From Nannocystis punicea (GTDB lineage: Bacteria; Myxococcota_A; Polyangia; Nannocystales; Nannocystaceae), in contig NZ_CP114040.1 of NCBI RefSeq assembly GCF_026965555.1, forward strand, positions 8,778,001 to 8,842,000: a DNA stretch of 64,000 nucleotides. The letters run 5' to 3'. The notes beneath the pieces were generated by a model that was not told where the DNA came from, did not search any database, and saw only the letters and a list, made by a program, of their open reading frames with translations. A program made the translations under genes and the position numbers. Positions 42,887-51,976 of this stretch are shown here, piece after piece. The number at the start of each line of letters is the position of its first letter. The first letter of the stretch is position 1.

Positions 42887-43354
42887 GCGGCCCAGTGTTA
42901 ACGCAATGGCGCCCGAAGACCAAGGAGGAGCACCGACCGCGAGCCGGCGCGGCGTCTGCCCCCGAATCGGGCCTCGATCCACCGTCGTGGCCGCGAGCCG
43001 CCACCGGCCCGTCATGTCGACATGGCGTCGGATATTCCTGTCCCTCGGGGCATGTCATTCGTACGGACGACATTGCCCGCCCCGAGGTCCGTCCCCTCGT
43101 ACTCGTCGCAATCGACGGGATCGGGGGCTCCTCGATCGCCGAGGTTCCACTGGAAGATGTTGCACGACATGGAGGTCCGGCGGGCCTTCGCCGAATTCGC
43201 GCACCTCGACGCGACCTCGTTGCTCGCATTCCCGCGGCGCACGGATACGTGGTAGAGCCCCGGAGTTCGGGGGACTCGGCGCGCTCTTCTGTCCGACGAG
43301 GCGAGCGAGCGAGCGCCGTTGCAATTGTGCGCGAGGCTCGGGTAACCTCGTTTC
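42887..43354. other. Intergenic stretch, 468 bp
   Basis: Divergent promoter region of the DUF885 and PAS-STAS genes. It contains the 12-bp palindrome CATGTCGACATG (43013-43024) and a degenerate family repeat (43039-43052). No credible gene. Confidence 0.45.
43039..43052. repeat. Degenerate palindromic repeat TGTCC-CTCG-GGGCA
   Basis: One mismatch to the family consensus. The nearby string TGTCATTCGTACGGACGACA (43053-43072) has a second, looser TGTC...GACA pair. Confidence 0.45.
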
Positions 43355-44263
43355 ATGACCGGCGCCGCAGAAGAGAGGATTGATGCCCTGTCCAAGCGCG
43401 TGGCCGAGCTCGAGGAGCAGGTCGCGGCGCAGGAGCGCATCATCGCCGACCTGCGGGCGAAGGAGAGCCTCGACGAGGAGCGCCAGCAGATGCTCGCCGC
43501 GGTCGAGAACTGCGTCGATTTCATCGGCATCTGCACCCTGGACGGTCGCACGATCTACCTCAACGCGGCCGGTCGCAGGTTGATAGGATTCGACGTCGAC
43601 GCGGACATGCGGGGCTTCGACGTCACGAAGGTGCTGACCCCGGAAGCCACCGATTACTTTTTAAAAAGTATCGTCCCGGCGCTCCATGAGACCGGGCGCT
43701 GGGAGGGTGAGCTCGAGTTCAAGCACCTCAAGACGGGCGAGGCCTTCCCCACGCAGTACAACGCGTTCATCGTCCGCGATCAGCGGACCGGACAGCCGCT
43801 GGGCATCGGGGCGGTCACCCGCGATTTGCGGGCGGCGAGGCGGGCCGAGGAGGAGCGGCGGCGACTCCAGGACGAGGTCATCCAGGCGCAGGCCGCCATG
43901 CTGGCGGATCTCTCGACGCCCCTCATCCCGATCAGCGACGACGTGGTGGTGATGCCGCTCGTCGGCAGCGTCGACGCGACGCGCGCCGGGCAGGTGATGG
44001 AGAGCTTGCTGGCGGGGATCTCCGGCCGCAACGCGAAGGTGGCCATCCTCGATATCACCGGAGTGCCGAAGGTCGACGCTGCGGTCGCCGAGGCGCTCGT
44101 ACGCGCCGCCAGGGCGGTGCGGCTGCTCGGCTCCCAGGTGGTGCTCACCGGGATCCGACCCGAGGTCGCCCAGGCCCTCATCGGCCTCGGCGTCGATCTC
44201 GGCAACATCGAGACCCGCGGCACCTTGCAGAGCGGGATCGCCTTCGCCATGCGGCGACTGTAG
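43355..44263 (+). CDS. Coiled-coil PAS-STAS protein (RsbR-like)
   Basis: 302 aa. Residues about 5-50 form a heptad-rich coiled coil (IDALSKRVAELEEQVAAQER). Residues about 45-165 are one PAS domain (VDFIGICTLDGRTIYLNAAG, ending at GIGAVTRDL). The C-terminal 115 residues are a STAS domain closely similar to that of the protein at 34294-35469 (DDVVVMPLVGSVDATRAGQV, AILDITGVPKVDAAVAEAL, GTLQSGIAF). The Thr found in RsbRA and in the other copy within VDT is Ala here (VDAAV), while the second Thr (GTLQSG) is kept, so only one phosphorylation site would remain. No partner genes adjacent. Confidence 0.93.
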   Translation: MTGAAEERIDALSKRVAELEEQVAAQERIIADLRAKESLDEERQQMLAAVENCVDFIGICTLDGRTIYLNAAGRRLIGFDVDADMRGFDVTKVLTPEATDYFLKSIVPALHETGRWEGELEFKHLKTGEAFPTQYNAFIVRDQRTGQPLGIGAVTRDLRAARRAEEERRRLQDEVIQAQAAMLADLSTPLIPISDDVVVMPLVGSVDATRAGQVMESLLAGISGRNAKVAILDITGVPKVDAAVAEALVRAARAVRLLGSQVVLTGIRPEVAQALIGLGVDLGNIETRGTLQSGIAFAMRRL

Positions 44264-44650
44264 TCGCAGCTCCAGCCGGCATTGCTGCGAGCGCGGCCTC
44301 GAGGGCCGATTGGCGGCCGTCCGCCGCGCAATCATGCCACCGCGTGTGCACGCGTCGCCTCGCCCGCCCCGATGTACGCCGGCCCGCGCGGAGCACCTGC
44401 ACGCGGCGCCGCGATCGAAGCTGGGACGTCGAGCCCTCATGCGTGGCCGGCGAGCGGTGTCTCAGGGCCTCGGCTGACCACACGGCGCCGCGAGGCGGCA
44501 ATCGTACATATGTCCCAAGGGACACATTATCGACCCAGAGCGGCGTAGACCGGCGTTTCAGCGGCCGCGCGATCGCCGGGGCGCGCTCCCGCCCGCGGCG
44601 CTCGGTGCACGCGCGACGACGATCGCGGCACCGATGATATAGATGCAAGC
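44264..44650. other. Intergenic stretch, 387 bp
   Basis: No credible gene; holds one exact copy of the palindromic family at 44511-44524 and the promoter region of the CAP lipoprotein. Confidence 0.45.
44511..44524. repeat. Palindromic repeat copy TGTCCCAAGGGACA
   Basis: Perfect 14-bp copy (TGTCC-CAAG-GGACA), 127 bp before the CAP lipoprotein gene. Confidence 0.7.
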
Positions 44651-45277
44651 ATGCACAACACTCCGCGCATTCTCGCCCTCCTCGCCCTCCTCGCCCCCGT
44701 CGCTTGCGACGTCGACGACGAAACCGCGACCCAAGTCGGCGAAGGCGTCATCGGCATCGGCCTCGATTCCACCGAGCTCACGGAGCTCGACATCGACGAG
44801 CTCACCGACGCGGTCGATCCCTCCTTCGCGTGCAGCGACGCCGGCTGGGACCCGGCGTGGGCCGCGTTGGAGGACCAGGTGCTCACCCTCGTCAATCAAA
44901 AGCGCGCCGCCGGGGCCGTGTGTGGCGGCGTCACCAAGCCGCCGGTGCCGGCCGTCACCGCCCAGGCCCAGCTTCGCTGCGCCGCCCGCAACCACTCGAA
45001 GGACATGGGCGTCAACAACTTCTTCAGCCACACCGGCTCGAGCGGCTCGACCTTCACCCAGCGGATCACCGCCGCCGGCTACGTGTGGACGGCCGCCGGC
45101 GAGAACATCGCCGCCGGCTACGCGACCGCCGCCCAGGTCGTCAACGGCTGGATGACCAGCACCGGCCACTGCAACAACATCATGAACGGCAATTACAAGC
45201 ACCTCGGCATCGGCTACTATTACGCGTCCGGCGCCACCTACAAGCATTACTGGACGCAGGACTTCGGCAAGAACTGA
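44651..45277 (+). CDS. CAP-domain (SCP/PR-1-like) lipoprotein
   Basis: 208 aa. The signal peptide ends in LAPVAC (Cys19), a lipobox, and is followed by an acidic linker. Residues about 75-205 are a CAP domain: LVNQKRAAG, LRCAARNHSKDMG, NNFFSHTG, the AAGENIAAGY motif and NGWMTSTGHCNNIMNGNYKHLGIG with the second His, ending YWTQDFG. The cavity His/Glu residues are all present. Bacterial CAP proteins are secreted and bind lipids or act as proteases in a few cases; the role here is unknown. Confidence 0.95.
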   Translation: MHNTPRILALLALLAPVACDVDDETATQVGEGVIGIGLDSTELTELDIDELTDAVDPSFACSDAGWDPAWAALEDQVLTLVNQKRAAGAVCGGVTKPPVPAVTAQAQLRCAARNHSKDMGVNNFFSHTGSSGSTFTQRITAAGYVWTAAGENIAAGYATAAQVVNGWMTSTGHCNNIMNGNYKHLGIGYYYASGATYKHYWTQDFGKN

Positions 45278-45296
45278 CGCCCTCGCGCCGCGCCTC

Positions 45297-45335
45297 GGGG
45301 CATCGCCGTCCGCGCCGCGGACGCCGCGGTGCCCC
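45297..45335. terminator. Long GC hairpin between convergent genes
   Basis: GGGGCA (45297-45302) pairs with TGCCCC (45330-45335), and inside it GTCCGC-GCC-GCGGAC (45308-45322) forms a perfect stem. It lies between the stops of the convergent CAP and metallophosphoesterase genes. Confidence 0.7.
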
Positions 45336-45350
45336 GTCGCGTCGCGCCGC

Positions 45351-46571
45351 TCAGCCGACGTCGAGCTCGATGGTGAAGTTCTGGTCGGCCGCGGTGAGGT
45401 ACTCGTCGTACCACGGCGAATAGGTGCGCACGTGCATCGTCCGCCCGTCGGGCTCGAGCTCGAGCAGGCGGAGGAAGCCCTCGCCGCCCATGGGGCGGTG
45501 CTGATAGTTGGAGAGCATCTGGTGGACCACCTGGCCGTGGTCGTTGACGCTGGCGAGGTACCCGGCGCCGTCGCCGAGGACGTGGCCGTTGAGCGTGAGG
45601 ACGAAGCGGTGCTGGCGGACCAGCTTCTGCCACAGCTCCTCGCCGTCGTTGACCCCGCCCATGGTGTCGTAGTGGTGCGGGTTGTAGGCCTGCGAGTGAG
45701 CGTCGTCGGTGTGGTCGTAGCGGCGGTCGTCGTGGTTGAGGTACGCGTGGGTGACGAGGATCCCCAGGCGCTCGGGGTACAGCCCCATCACGTCGTTGGC
45801 CCACTCCACGACCCCGTCGCGCGGGCCCCACTCGAGCAGCAGCGCGACCCACGAGTGCCCGCCGGCGTCGAACAGGTGGAAGGTGTTGTCGAGCTTGCCC
45901 GGCTCGTACGAGCCGCCGAAGCTCGGCATCAGCTCCGCGTCGTCGAACGAGAACCACTGGTTCAGCAGCGTCTCGCGGGTCGACGCGTCGCCCGACGGTC
46001 CGTAGTCGTGGTTGCCGGGCACGACCCCGTACGGCACGATCCCGTCGAGCTCGGCCATCGCCGCGCTGGCCCGCTTCCACTCCGATTCCTTGTTGTACTG
46101 GACCAGGTCGCCGAGGTGGAACGCATAGGCGATGTTGCGATCGACCGCGTTGCGGGCGATCCACTTGGTCTGGCTGTTGAACACCCCGGGAAAACGCAGC
46201 GAGTAGTACTGAGTGTCCGGCAGCACCACGAAGGTCGTCGAGCCCTCGACGAACAGCGGCAAGGGCGGCGGCCCGGGCGGCAGATCCGGCTCCGGCTCCG
46301 GCGGCTCGGGCCCCTCGGGCGTGGTCTGCAGCGCGCACTTGGCGGCCACGCCGGCGAGCTCGTACTCGCGGCTCCAGACGCCCTCGGGGCCCGGCTCCTG
46401 GCCGGGAATGCCAGGGCACGCGCCGCGCTGCGGATCGTCGACCTCGTCGCCCTCGTCGGCGCCGTCGGCCGCGGTGTCCGGCAGCCCGCCGGGAGAATCC
46501 TGCAACACGTCCTGACAAGCGGCGATCGACAACGCGACGGTGACGAGACCCAGGCGCCGAGCTCCATCCAT
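45351..46571 (-). CDS. Calcineurin-like metallophosphoesterase lipoprotein
   Basis: 406 aa. The signal peptide ends in LSIAAC (lipobox). A Pro/Glu/Asp-rich linker runs to about residue 105. The metallophosphoesterase motifs follow: VVLPDTQYYS, FHLGDLVQ, VVPGNHDYG, LVTHAYLNH and LTLNGHVLG. The first motif is D-T-Q rather than D-x-H, as in several secreted calcineurin-like branches. The C-terminal beta segment (TYSPWYDEYLTAADQNFTIE) resembles that of secreted metallophosphoesterases acting on extracellular phosphodiesters. Phosphate scavenging is likely. Convergent with the CAP gene. Confidence 0.93.
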   Translation of the reverse strand: MDGARRLGLVTVALSIAACQDVLQDSPGGLPDTAADGADEGDEVDDPQRGACPGIPGQEPGPEGVWSREYELAGVAAKCALQTTPEGPEPPEPEPDLPPGPPPLPLFVEGSTTFVVLPDTQYYSLRFPGVFNSQTKWIARNAVDRNIAYAFHLGDLVQYNKESEWKRASAAMAELDGIVPYGVVPGNHDYGPSGDASTRETLLNQWFSFDDAELMPSFGGSYEPGKLDNTFHLFDAGGHSWVALLLEWGPRDGVVEWANDVMGLYPERLGILVTHAYLNHDDRRYDHTDDAHSQAYNPHHYDTMGGVNDGEELWQKLVRQHRFVLTLNGHVLGDGAGYLASVNDHGQVVHQMLSNYQHRPMGGEGFLRLLELEPDGRTMHVRTYSPWYDEYLTAADQNFTIELDVG

Positions 46572-46931
46572 GCCTCGATCGTACCGGCGCCGCGATCGGC
46601 GGCGACGCGGGCGTGCGACGACTCCCGTCGCCGTCTCGCTGACCGATCCGACAGATTACCGCCCCGATATGTTCGCACCGCGACGTCTCTGGCGAGGAAT
46701 CACGCGAGCGAGGCGGACGACGAATGTCGCCCGACGATCTGCGCACCGGTGGTCAAAAGGCCGATCGCGATCCGGCGTCGGGCAGTCTGACCGCGGCGAC
46801 AGACGAGCGACGCCCGGCGTGGACTGTCTGCACGCCCCGTCGCCCGAATTGTCGCGCCGCCGGAGATCTGCGCCGCCGCGCCGCGGACACGGCGCCGGCC
46901 TCGCAACGTCGGCGCGAGTCGTACCCGCGCG
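46572..46931. other. Intergenic stretch, 360 bp
   Basis: Between the start of the metallophosphoesterase gene and the end of the MscS gene. Nothing beyond presumed promoter DNA is recognised. Confidence 0.4.
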
Positions 46932-48047
46932 TCAGCCCGCCGCGGGCGCCGGGCTCGCAGGCGGCTCATTCTCCGGCGGCACGACGTAGAGCGTCCGGCT
47001 CGGGAACGCGAACTCGTAGCCGAGCTCGCGCATCTCGCGGAGCAGGTCGAACAGCAATTGCTGGTGCTGCGCGACGAACACCGCATAATCGGCGGTCGTC
47101 AACCAGTACGAGAGCTCGTACTCGATCGCCGACTCGCCGAGCTCGACCAGCGCGGCGCGCTCGAAGCGGACCTGCTCGCGCCGCTCGACGGCCGCGCGCA
47201 GCAGCGCCGGCAGCCGCTCGACCAGCTCCTGCGGCGTCGAGTAGACCACGCCGATGCGCAGAGCGACCCGCCGCTCCTGCATGCGGGTGAAGTTCTGGAT
47301 CCGGCTCGACAGCAGGTCCGTGTTCGACAGCACCAGTTCCTCGCCGCCGGCGCCCGCCAGGACCGTGCTGCGCATGCCGATCCGCCGCACCGTGCCGGAC
47401 ATCTGGCCGACCTGGATGGCGTCGCCGGGGGCGAACGGCTTGTCGACGATGATCGAGATCGACGCGAGGATGTCGCCGAGGACCTTTTGCACGGCCAGGG
47501 CGACCGCCACGCCGCCGATGCCGAGGCCGGCCACCAGCGCGGTGATGTCGATGCCCATCGCCGACAGCACCACCAGCACCACGATCGACCACACCACCAC
47601 GAGCCCGGCCAGCCGCAGCAGCGCCTGGGCGATCGGCGTGACCTGCGGCGACGCCCCCCCGGCTTGCACGTGGCGGGCGAACCGGCGGTCGACCAGGTAG
47701 CGCACCACCGTGCTGGCCCACAGCCCGCCCTGGATCATCCCGCCGATGATCAGCGCAATGTGCACCCGGTGGTCCCAGCGCTCGGGCAGATCGAGCGTCA
47801 CCGTCGCCAGCCGCAGCCCGATCAGCGCGAAGAACCACCCGCGCGAGCGCTCGACCAGGTCGGCGATCGCGTCGTCGACGTCCGACTCCGTCCGCATCGC
47901 GTGCTTGCGCAGCCGCCTCACCGCCGTCCGCCGCACCAGCAGCAGCGTCGGCGTCAACGCCAGCAGGATCACCCCCGCCGCCAACCATTGCAGGCCCGTG
48001 ATCCCGAGCCAAGTCCGCTCCAAGAGCCCTTCGAGGACCTCCCGCAT
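46932..48047 (-). CDS. MscS-family mechanosensitive channel
   Basis: 371 aa. Four hydrophobic helices are visible (about residues 18-38, 70-85, 95-120, 145-165), then the pore helix TM3 with ALVAGLGIGGVAVALAVQKVLGDIL, the Gly/Ala-rich signature of MscS. The beta domain follows (FAPGDAIQVGQMSGTVRRIGMRST, LSNTDLLSSRIQNFTRM) and an alpha/beta C-terminal part. The last 15 residues are Pro/Ala-rich. Expected role: pressure release during osmotic downshock in the inner membrane. Monocistronic. Confidence 0.95.
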   Translation of the reverse strand: MREVLEGLLERTWLGITGLQWLAAGVILLALTPTLLLVRRTAVRRLRKHAMRTESDVDDAIADLVERSRGWFFALIGLRLATVTLDLPERWDHRVHIALIIGGMIQGGLWASTVVRYLVDRRFARHVQAGGASPQVTPIAQALLRLAGLVVVWSIVVLVVLSAMGIDITALVAGLGIGGVAVALAVQKVLGDILASISIIVDKPFAPGDAIQVGQMSGTVRRIGMRSTVLAGAGGEELVLSNTDLLSSRIQNFTRMQERRVALRIGVVYSTPQELVERLPALLRAAVERREQVRFERAALVELGESAIEYELSYWLTTADYAVFVAQHQQLLFDLLREMRELGYEFAFPSRTLYVVPPENEPPASPAPAAG

Positions 48048-48128
48048 CGCCGGCGAGCTTAACCGACTTCGTCGCGCGCGCCACGCCGGGGCCGAGGGTT
48101 GCGCGGGGCCCGGGGTGCACTCATGGAC

Positions 48129-48172
48129 ATGTCTTTCAGGACATTGTCATGAGAACATGTCCAGAAGGACAT
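48129..48172. repeat. Two palindromic repeats in tandem
   Basis: ATGTCT-TTCA-GGACAT (48129-48144, one G-T type mismatch) and ATGTCC-AGAA-GGACAT (48157-48172, perfect 6-bp arms), 28 bp apart, in the 318-bp gap between the divergent MscS and hybrid kinase genes. No other feature is seen in that gap. Confidence 0.75.
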
Positions 48173-48365
48173 CGCCACTGGCGCGAGCGCCGTCTCGGTG
48201 TACGAACGGACCCCTCGGCCCCGGCGGTCAGCGGCCGCGGGCGCGAGGTGCGGCGAACCCGCGGCCCCCCCGGCGGAGCCTCCGCGGACCCCATGGCGGG
48301 GGTCTACGCCGTTTTCGCGACCGACGCCGGGGATCCGGCGCCGCTCACGTATTCTTGTCCTCGTC

Positions 48366-51300
48366 GTGATTCCGGGGACAGAGCTGGCGGAGCTGCTCGA
48401 CGACGGCCTGTTGGTCGTCTCTCACGCTGGCGAGGTGCGAGCCGCGAACCCCGCGGCCGAGCGCGTGCTCGGGGCCGAGCGGGCGGCGTTGATCGGGCGC
48501 GACCTGGCGACGCTGCTCCCGGGCGCGCCCGCGGGCGCGCTGCACGAGGCGTGCGCCGGCGACCACGAGCGCAGCCTGCACGCCAGCAACCGCCACGGCT
48601 TCGGCATGGCCGTCCGCGTCGTCCCGCGGGCCGCCGACACCTGGGTGTTCCTGCGCGGCGACGTCGAGCTGGCCCCCCCGCCGATCCCCGACACCGACAT
48701 CGTCCGCACGATCCTCGACCACGCCCCGGTCGTGCTGTTCGCCTCCGACGCCGAGGGCATCATCACCCTGAGCGAGGGCCACGGCCTCAGCCTGCTCGGC
48801 CGCGCCCCCGGCACCAACGTCGGCCGCTCGTACGTCGACGCCTACCGCGACGTGCCGTGGATCCTCGACAGCATGCGCAAGTCGCTCGCCGGCGAGCCGG
48901 TCACGATCGTCGGCGACCTGCGCGGCCGCGTGTTCGACGTCCACTACTCCCCGGTCCGCGGCCCCGTCGGAGAGGTCACCGGCGTGCTCGGCGTCGCCCT
49001 CGACGTCACCGAGCGCGAGCGGGCGATGGAGAAGCTGGCGTCGCAACAATCTGTCCTCAAGTACCTGCTCGCCAACGTGCCGCAGGCGATCTTCTGGAAG
49101 GACCGCCAGCGCCGGTTCCTCGGCTGCAACCAGAAGTTCCTCGAGCACACCGGCCTGACGGACGAGAGCCAGCTGCTCGGCAAGACCGACCACGACATCT
49201 GGGACAGCCGCGAGGAGGCCGACTTCTTCCGCCTGATGGACGAGCGGGTCATGTCGACCGGCGTGCCGATCATGGACATCGAGGAGCCGCTGCGCCGCCC
49301 GGACGGCCGCCAGACCTTCATCCTCACCAGCAAGGTCCCGATCCGCGACGAGGCCGGCGAGGTCACCGGGCTCCTCGGGATCTACGTCGACATCACCGAG
49401 CGCAAGCGCATCGAGCTCGAGATCCAGCGCGCCAAGGAGGCCGCCGACGCGGCCCTGCGGGCCAAGAGCGAGTTCCTCACGGTGATGAGCCACGAGCTGC
49501 GGACCCCGCTGACGCTGATCCTCGGCCCGCTCGAGGCGCTGCTCGCCGACCCCGCCGAGCCGCTCGGCGACGGGACCCGCGCCTCGCTGTCCCGCATGTG
49601 GCGCAACGCCTCGCGCCTCGGCCGGCTCGTCGACGACATCCTCGACTATCAAAAGCTCGAGGCCGGCAAGATGCGGGTCGTGTGGGAGCCGGTCGACGTC
49701 CACGACCTCGTCGAGGGCATCGTCCTCGACGCCGAACCCGCCGCCCACAGCGCCGGCCTCACCCTCCGCCACCGGCTCGCGCCCGCCGTCCGGACCGTCC
49801 CGCTCGACCGGCGCATGTTCGAGAAGATCGTCCTCAACCTCCTCGGCAACGCCCTCAAGTTCACCCCCGCCGGCGGCACCGTCACCGTCTCGCTCGCCCG
49901 CCACGGCGACGGCCACATGCGCCTGGCCGTCGAGGACACCGGCCCCGGCATCGCCCCCGAGGAGCACGAGCGGGTGTTCCAGCGCTTCCAGCAGCTCGAC
50001 AGCTCGATCAGCCGCAAGCACGAGGGCACCGGCCTCGGCCTCGCCATCGTCCGCGAGTTCGCCGAGGCGATGGGCGGCAGTGTGCACCTGTGCAGCGAGC
50101 TCGGGGCCGGCGCCTGCTTCGTCGTCGACCTGCCGATCGACGCCGATCGACTGGCGCTGCTGGGCCCGCCGCACGAGCGACCCACGCGTCCGCCGCCGCC
50201 GCCCGGCCCCGGCGTCGTGCCCACCGCCCCGCCGTCATCGCCCGCGCCGGGCCGCCCGCGCGTCATCGTCGCCGAGGACAACGCCGACATGCGGGCCTAT
50301 ATCGCCTCGGTCCTGCGCGTCGACCACGACATCGTCCTCACGGCCAACGGCGCCGAGGCGCTGGCCGCCGCCCGCGAGCGTCGCCCCGACGTCATCGTCT
50401 CCGACATCATGATGCCGGAGATGGACGGCTACGAGCTCGTCACCCGCCTCAAGCGCGACCCGGACCTGCGCGACATCCCGGTCGTCGTCCTCAGCGCCAA
50501 GGCCAGCCGCGAGGAGACGGTCCGCGGCCTCGAGGTCGGCGCCGACGATTATTTGCCCAAGCCGTTCGCCCCCGCCGAGCTGCGCGCCCGGGTCGGCGCG
50601 GCCCTCCGCCTGCACCGCGTCCACCTCGAGGTCGTGGCCCAGAAGCACGAGCTCGAGCAGACCCTCCGCATCCTCAAGGACACGCAGGACCAGCTGGTCC
50701 AGTCGAGCAAGATGGCCGCCGTGGGCACGCTGGTCGCCGGCCTCTCGCACGAGCTCAACAACCCGGTCGCCATCATTCGCATGAGCGCGCAGATGCTGCT
50801 GCGCCGGGGCTCGCGCGACCCGTTCGTCCGCCGCACCCTCGAGCGGATCGAGCGCCACTCGCAGCGCTGCGCCGGCCTGGTCGAGGCGCTCCTGGCCTAC
50901 AGCCGCCGCCGCCCGCAGGTCGCCGAGCGCTGCGAGCTGGGCCAGGTGCTGACGTGGCTGCTGGAGCTCGCCCGCCCCGAGGCCGCCGAGCGGGGGATCC
51001 GTCTGGTCGCAGACTTCGCCCCCGACCACCTGCCCGCCCTGGTCGTCCATCGGCCCGCGCTCGAGTCCGCGCTGCTGAATGTCATCGGCAACGCCGCCGA
51101 CGCCACCAGCCGAGGTGGTATCATCGAGGTCCACGCGCGCGCCGCCGCCGGCGAGGACGACGTCGACGGCGCCGAGATCCTCATCCGCGACAGCGGCGTC
51201 GGCATCGCCCCGCAAGCCCTCCCCCACGTGTTCGAACCGTTCTACACCACCAAAGCTCCGGGCAAGGGCACCGGCCTCGGCCTGCCGATGACGCAGAAGT

Positions 51301-51440
51301 TCGTCCAGGCCCACGGCGGCAGCATCCACGTCGACAGCGAGCTCGGGCGCGGCACCACCGTCCGCCTGTGGCTCCCGCTGCTCCCGCCCGAGCCGCCCGA
51401 GCCGACCGAGCCGGCCCGCCTGACCGAGGAGGTCCCGTGA
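48366..51440 (+). CDS. Hybrid sensor kinase with two kinase cores around a receiver
   Basis: 1024 aa from GTG at 48366; no Shine-Dalgarno is obvious, so the exact start is uncertain. Order: PAS-like (about 5-105), PAS (115-225), PAS (235-350), first HisKA with MSHELRTP (His near 375), first HATPase (VEDTGPGIAPEE, GTGLGLAIV), Pro-rich linker, receiver (VAEDNADMRA; SDIMMPEMDG with Asp near 680; LPKPFAP), short coiled coil, second HisKA with LSHELNNP (His near 795) and second HATPase (IRDSGVGIAP, GKGTGLGLPMT). No membrane helices, so cytoplasmic. Internal phosphotransfer among two His and one Asp is possible, with output to the receiver protein whose start overlaps this stop. Confidence 0.93.
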   Translation: MIPGTELAELLDDGLLVVSHAGEVRAANPAAERVLGAERAALIGRDLATLLPGAPAGALHEACAGDHERSLHASNRHGFGMAVRVVPRAADTWVFLRGDVELAPPPIPDTDIVRTILDHAPVVLFASDAEGIITLSEGHGLSLLGRAPGTNVGRSYVDAYRDVPWILDSMRKSLAGEPVTIVGDLRGRVFDVHYSPVRGPVGEVTGVLGVALDVTERERAMEKLASQQSVLKYLLANVPQAIFWKDRQRRFLGCNQKFLEHTGLTDESQLLGKTDHDIWDSREEADFFRLMDERVMSTGVPIMDIEEPLRRPDGRQTFILTSKVPIRDEAGEVTGLLGIYVDITERKRIELEIQRAKEAADAALRAKSEFLTVMSHELRTPLTLILGPLEALLADPAEPLGDGTRASLSRMWRNASRLGRLVDDILDYQKLEAGKMRVVWEPVDVHDLVEGIVLDAEPAAHSAGLTLRHRLAPAVRTVPLDRRMFEKIVLNLLGNALKFTPAGGTVTVSLARHGDGHMRLAVEDTGPGIAPEEHERVFQRFQQLDSSISRKHEGTGLGLAIVREFAEAMGGSVHLCSELGAGACFVVDLPIDADRLALLGPPHERPTRPPPPPGPGVVPTAPPSSPAPGRPRVIVAEDNADMRAYIASVLRVDHDIVLTANGAEALAAARERRPDVIVSDIMMPEMDGYELVTRLKRDPDLRDIPVVVLSAKASREETVRGLEVGADDYLPKPFAPAELRARVGAALRLHRVHLEVVAQKHELEQTLRILKDTQDQLVQSSKMAAVGTLVAGLSHELNNPVAIIRMSAQMLLRRGSRDPFVRRTLERIERHSQRCAGLVEALLAYSRRRPQVAERCELGQVLTWLLELARPEAAERGIRLVADFAPDHLPALVVHRPALESALLNVIGNAADATSRGGIIEVHARAAAGEDDVDGAEILIRDSGVGIAPQALPHVFEPFYTTKAPGKGTGLGLPMTQKFVQAHGGSIHVDSELGRGTTVRLWLPLLPPEPPEPTEPARLTEEVP

Positions 51441-51847
51441 CCGCCGTCGACACCGCCGGCGGAGCGACCGACGCCCTGGCGCTCCCGCGAGTGCTGGTGA
51501 TCGACGACGAACGCGACATGCTCGAGATCCTGCAAGACTTCTTCGAGAGCGAGGGCTACGCGGTGCAGGTCGCCGACAGCGGCGAGCGGGCGATCGAGCT
51601 GTGCCGCCACGGCAGCTTCGACGTCGCCATCACCGACATGCGCATGCCCGGCATCGACGGCCTGCACACCCTGATGGGCCTGCGCCAGCTCGACCCCCGC
51701 CTGCCGGTCATCGTCGTCACCGGCTACGCCTCCGACGACACCGAGCAGCGCTGCCGCAACGCCGGCGCCTTCGAGTGCATCCAAAAACCGGTCGACCTCG
51801 ACACGCTCCTCCGCCTCGTCGGCGCCGCCGTCCAGGCCCGCAACTGA
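51437..51847 (+). CDS. Single-domain response regulator
   Basis: 136 aa starting with GTG that overlaps the kinase stop (GTGA), with GAGGAGG just upstream; translation is coupled. The receiver fold is complete: VLVIDDERDML (acidic pair), phospho-accepting Asp in VAITDMRMPGIDG, Thr in VVTGYAS and Lys in IQKPVD. There is no output domain, so it signals by protein contact or serves as a phosphate relay for the upstream hybrid kinase. Its N-terminal 16 residues are a flexible extension. Confidence 0.96.
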   Translation: MTAVDTAGGATDALALPRVLVIDDERDMLEILQDFFESEGYAVQVADSGERAIELCRHGSFDVAITDMRMPGIDGLHTLMGLRQLDPRLPVIVVTGYASDDTEQRCRNAGAFECIQKPVDLDTLLRLVGAAVQARN

Positions 51848-51976
51848 GCCCCGGGCCGGCGGCACCGACGAATCGAGACGGTCCAAGACGCCCATTGCCG
51901 TCGCAAGGCTCCGTCGATCGCGAACGATGATCGCGCCCCCGGTTCGCGGTGGCCGAACCCGCGACGAGCGACTATC

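Noticed and set aside
43012..43170. Short minus-strand frame beginning MSCNIFQWNLGD
   Set aside because: Composition is fairly normal, but there is no ribosome binding site and the end runs through a family palindrome; too little evidence.
48149..51847. 1232-codon plus-strand frame over the hybrid kinase
   Set aside because: Only its last part (51437-51847) is real, namely the receiver protein. The rest is the wrong frame of the kinase gene, made of Arg/Pro/Ala runs.
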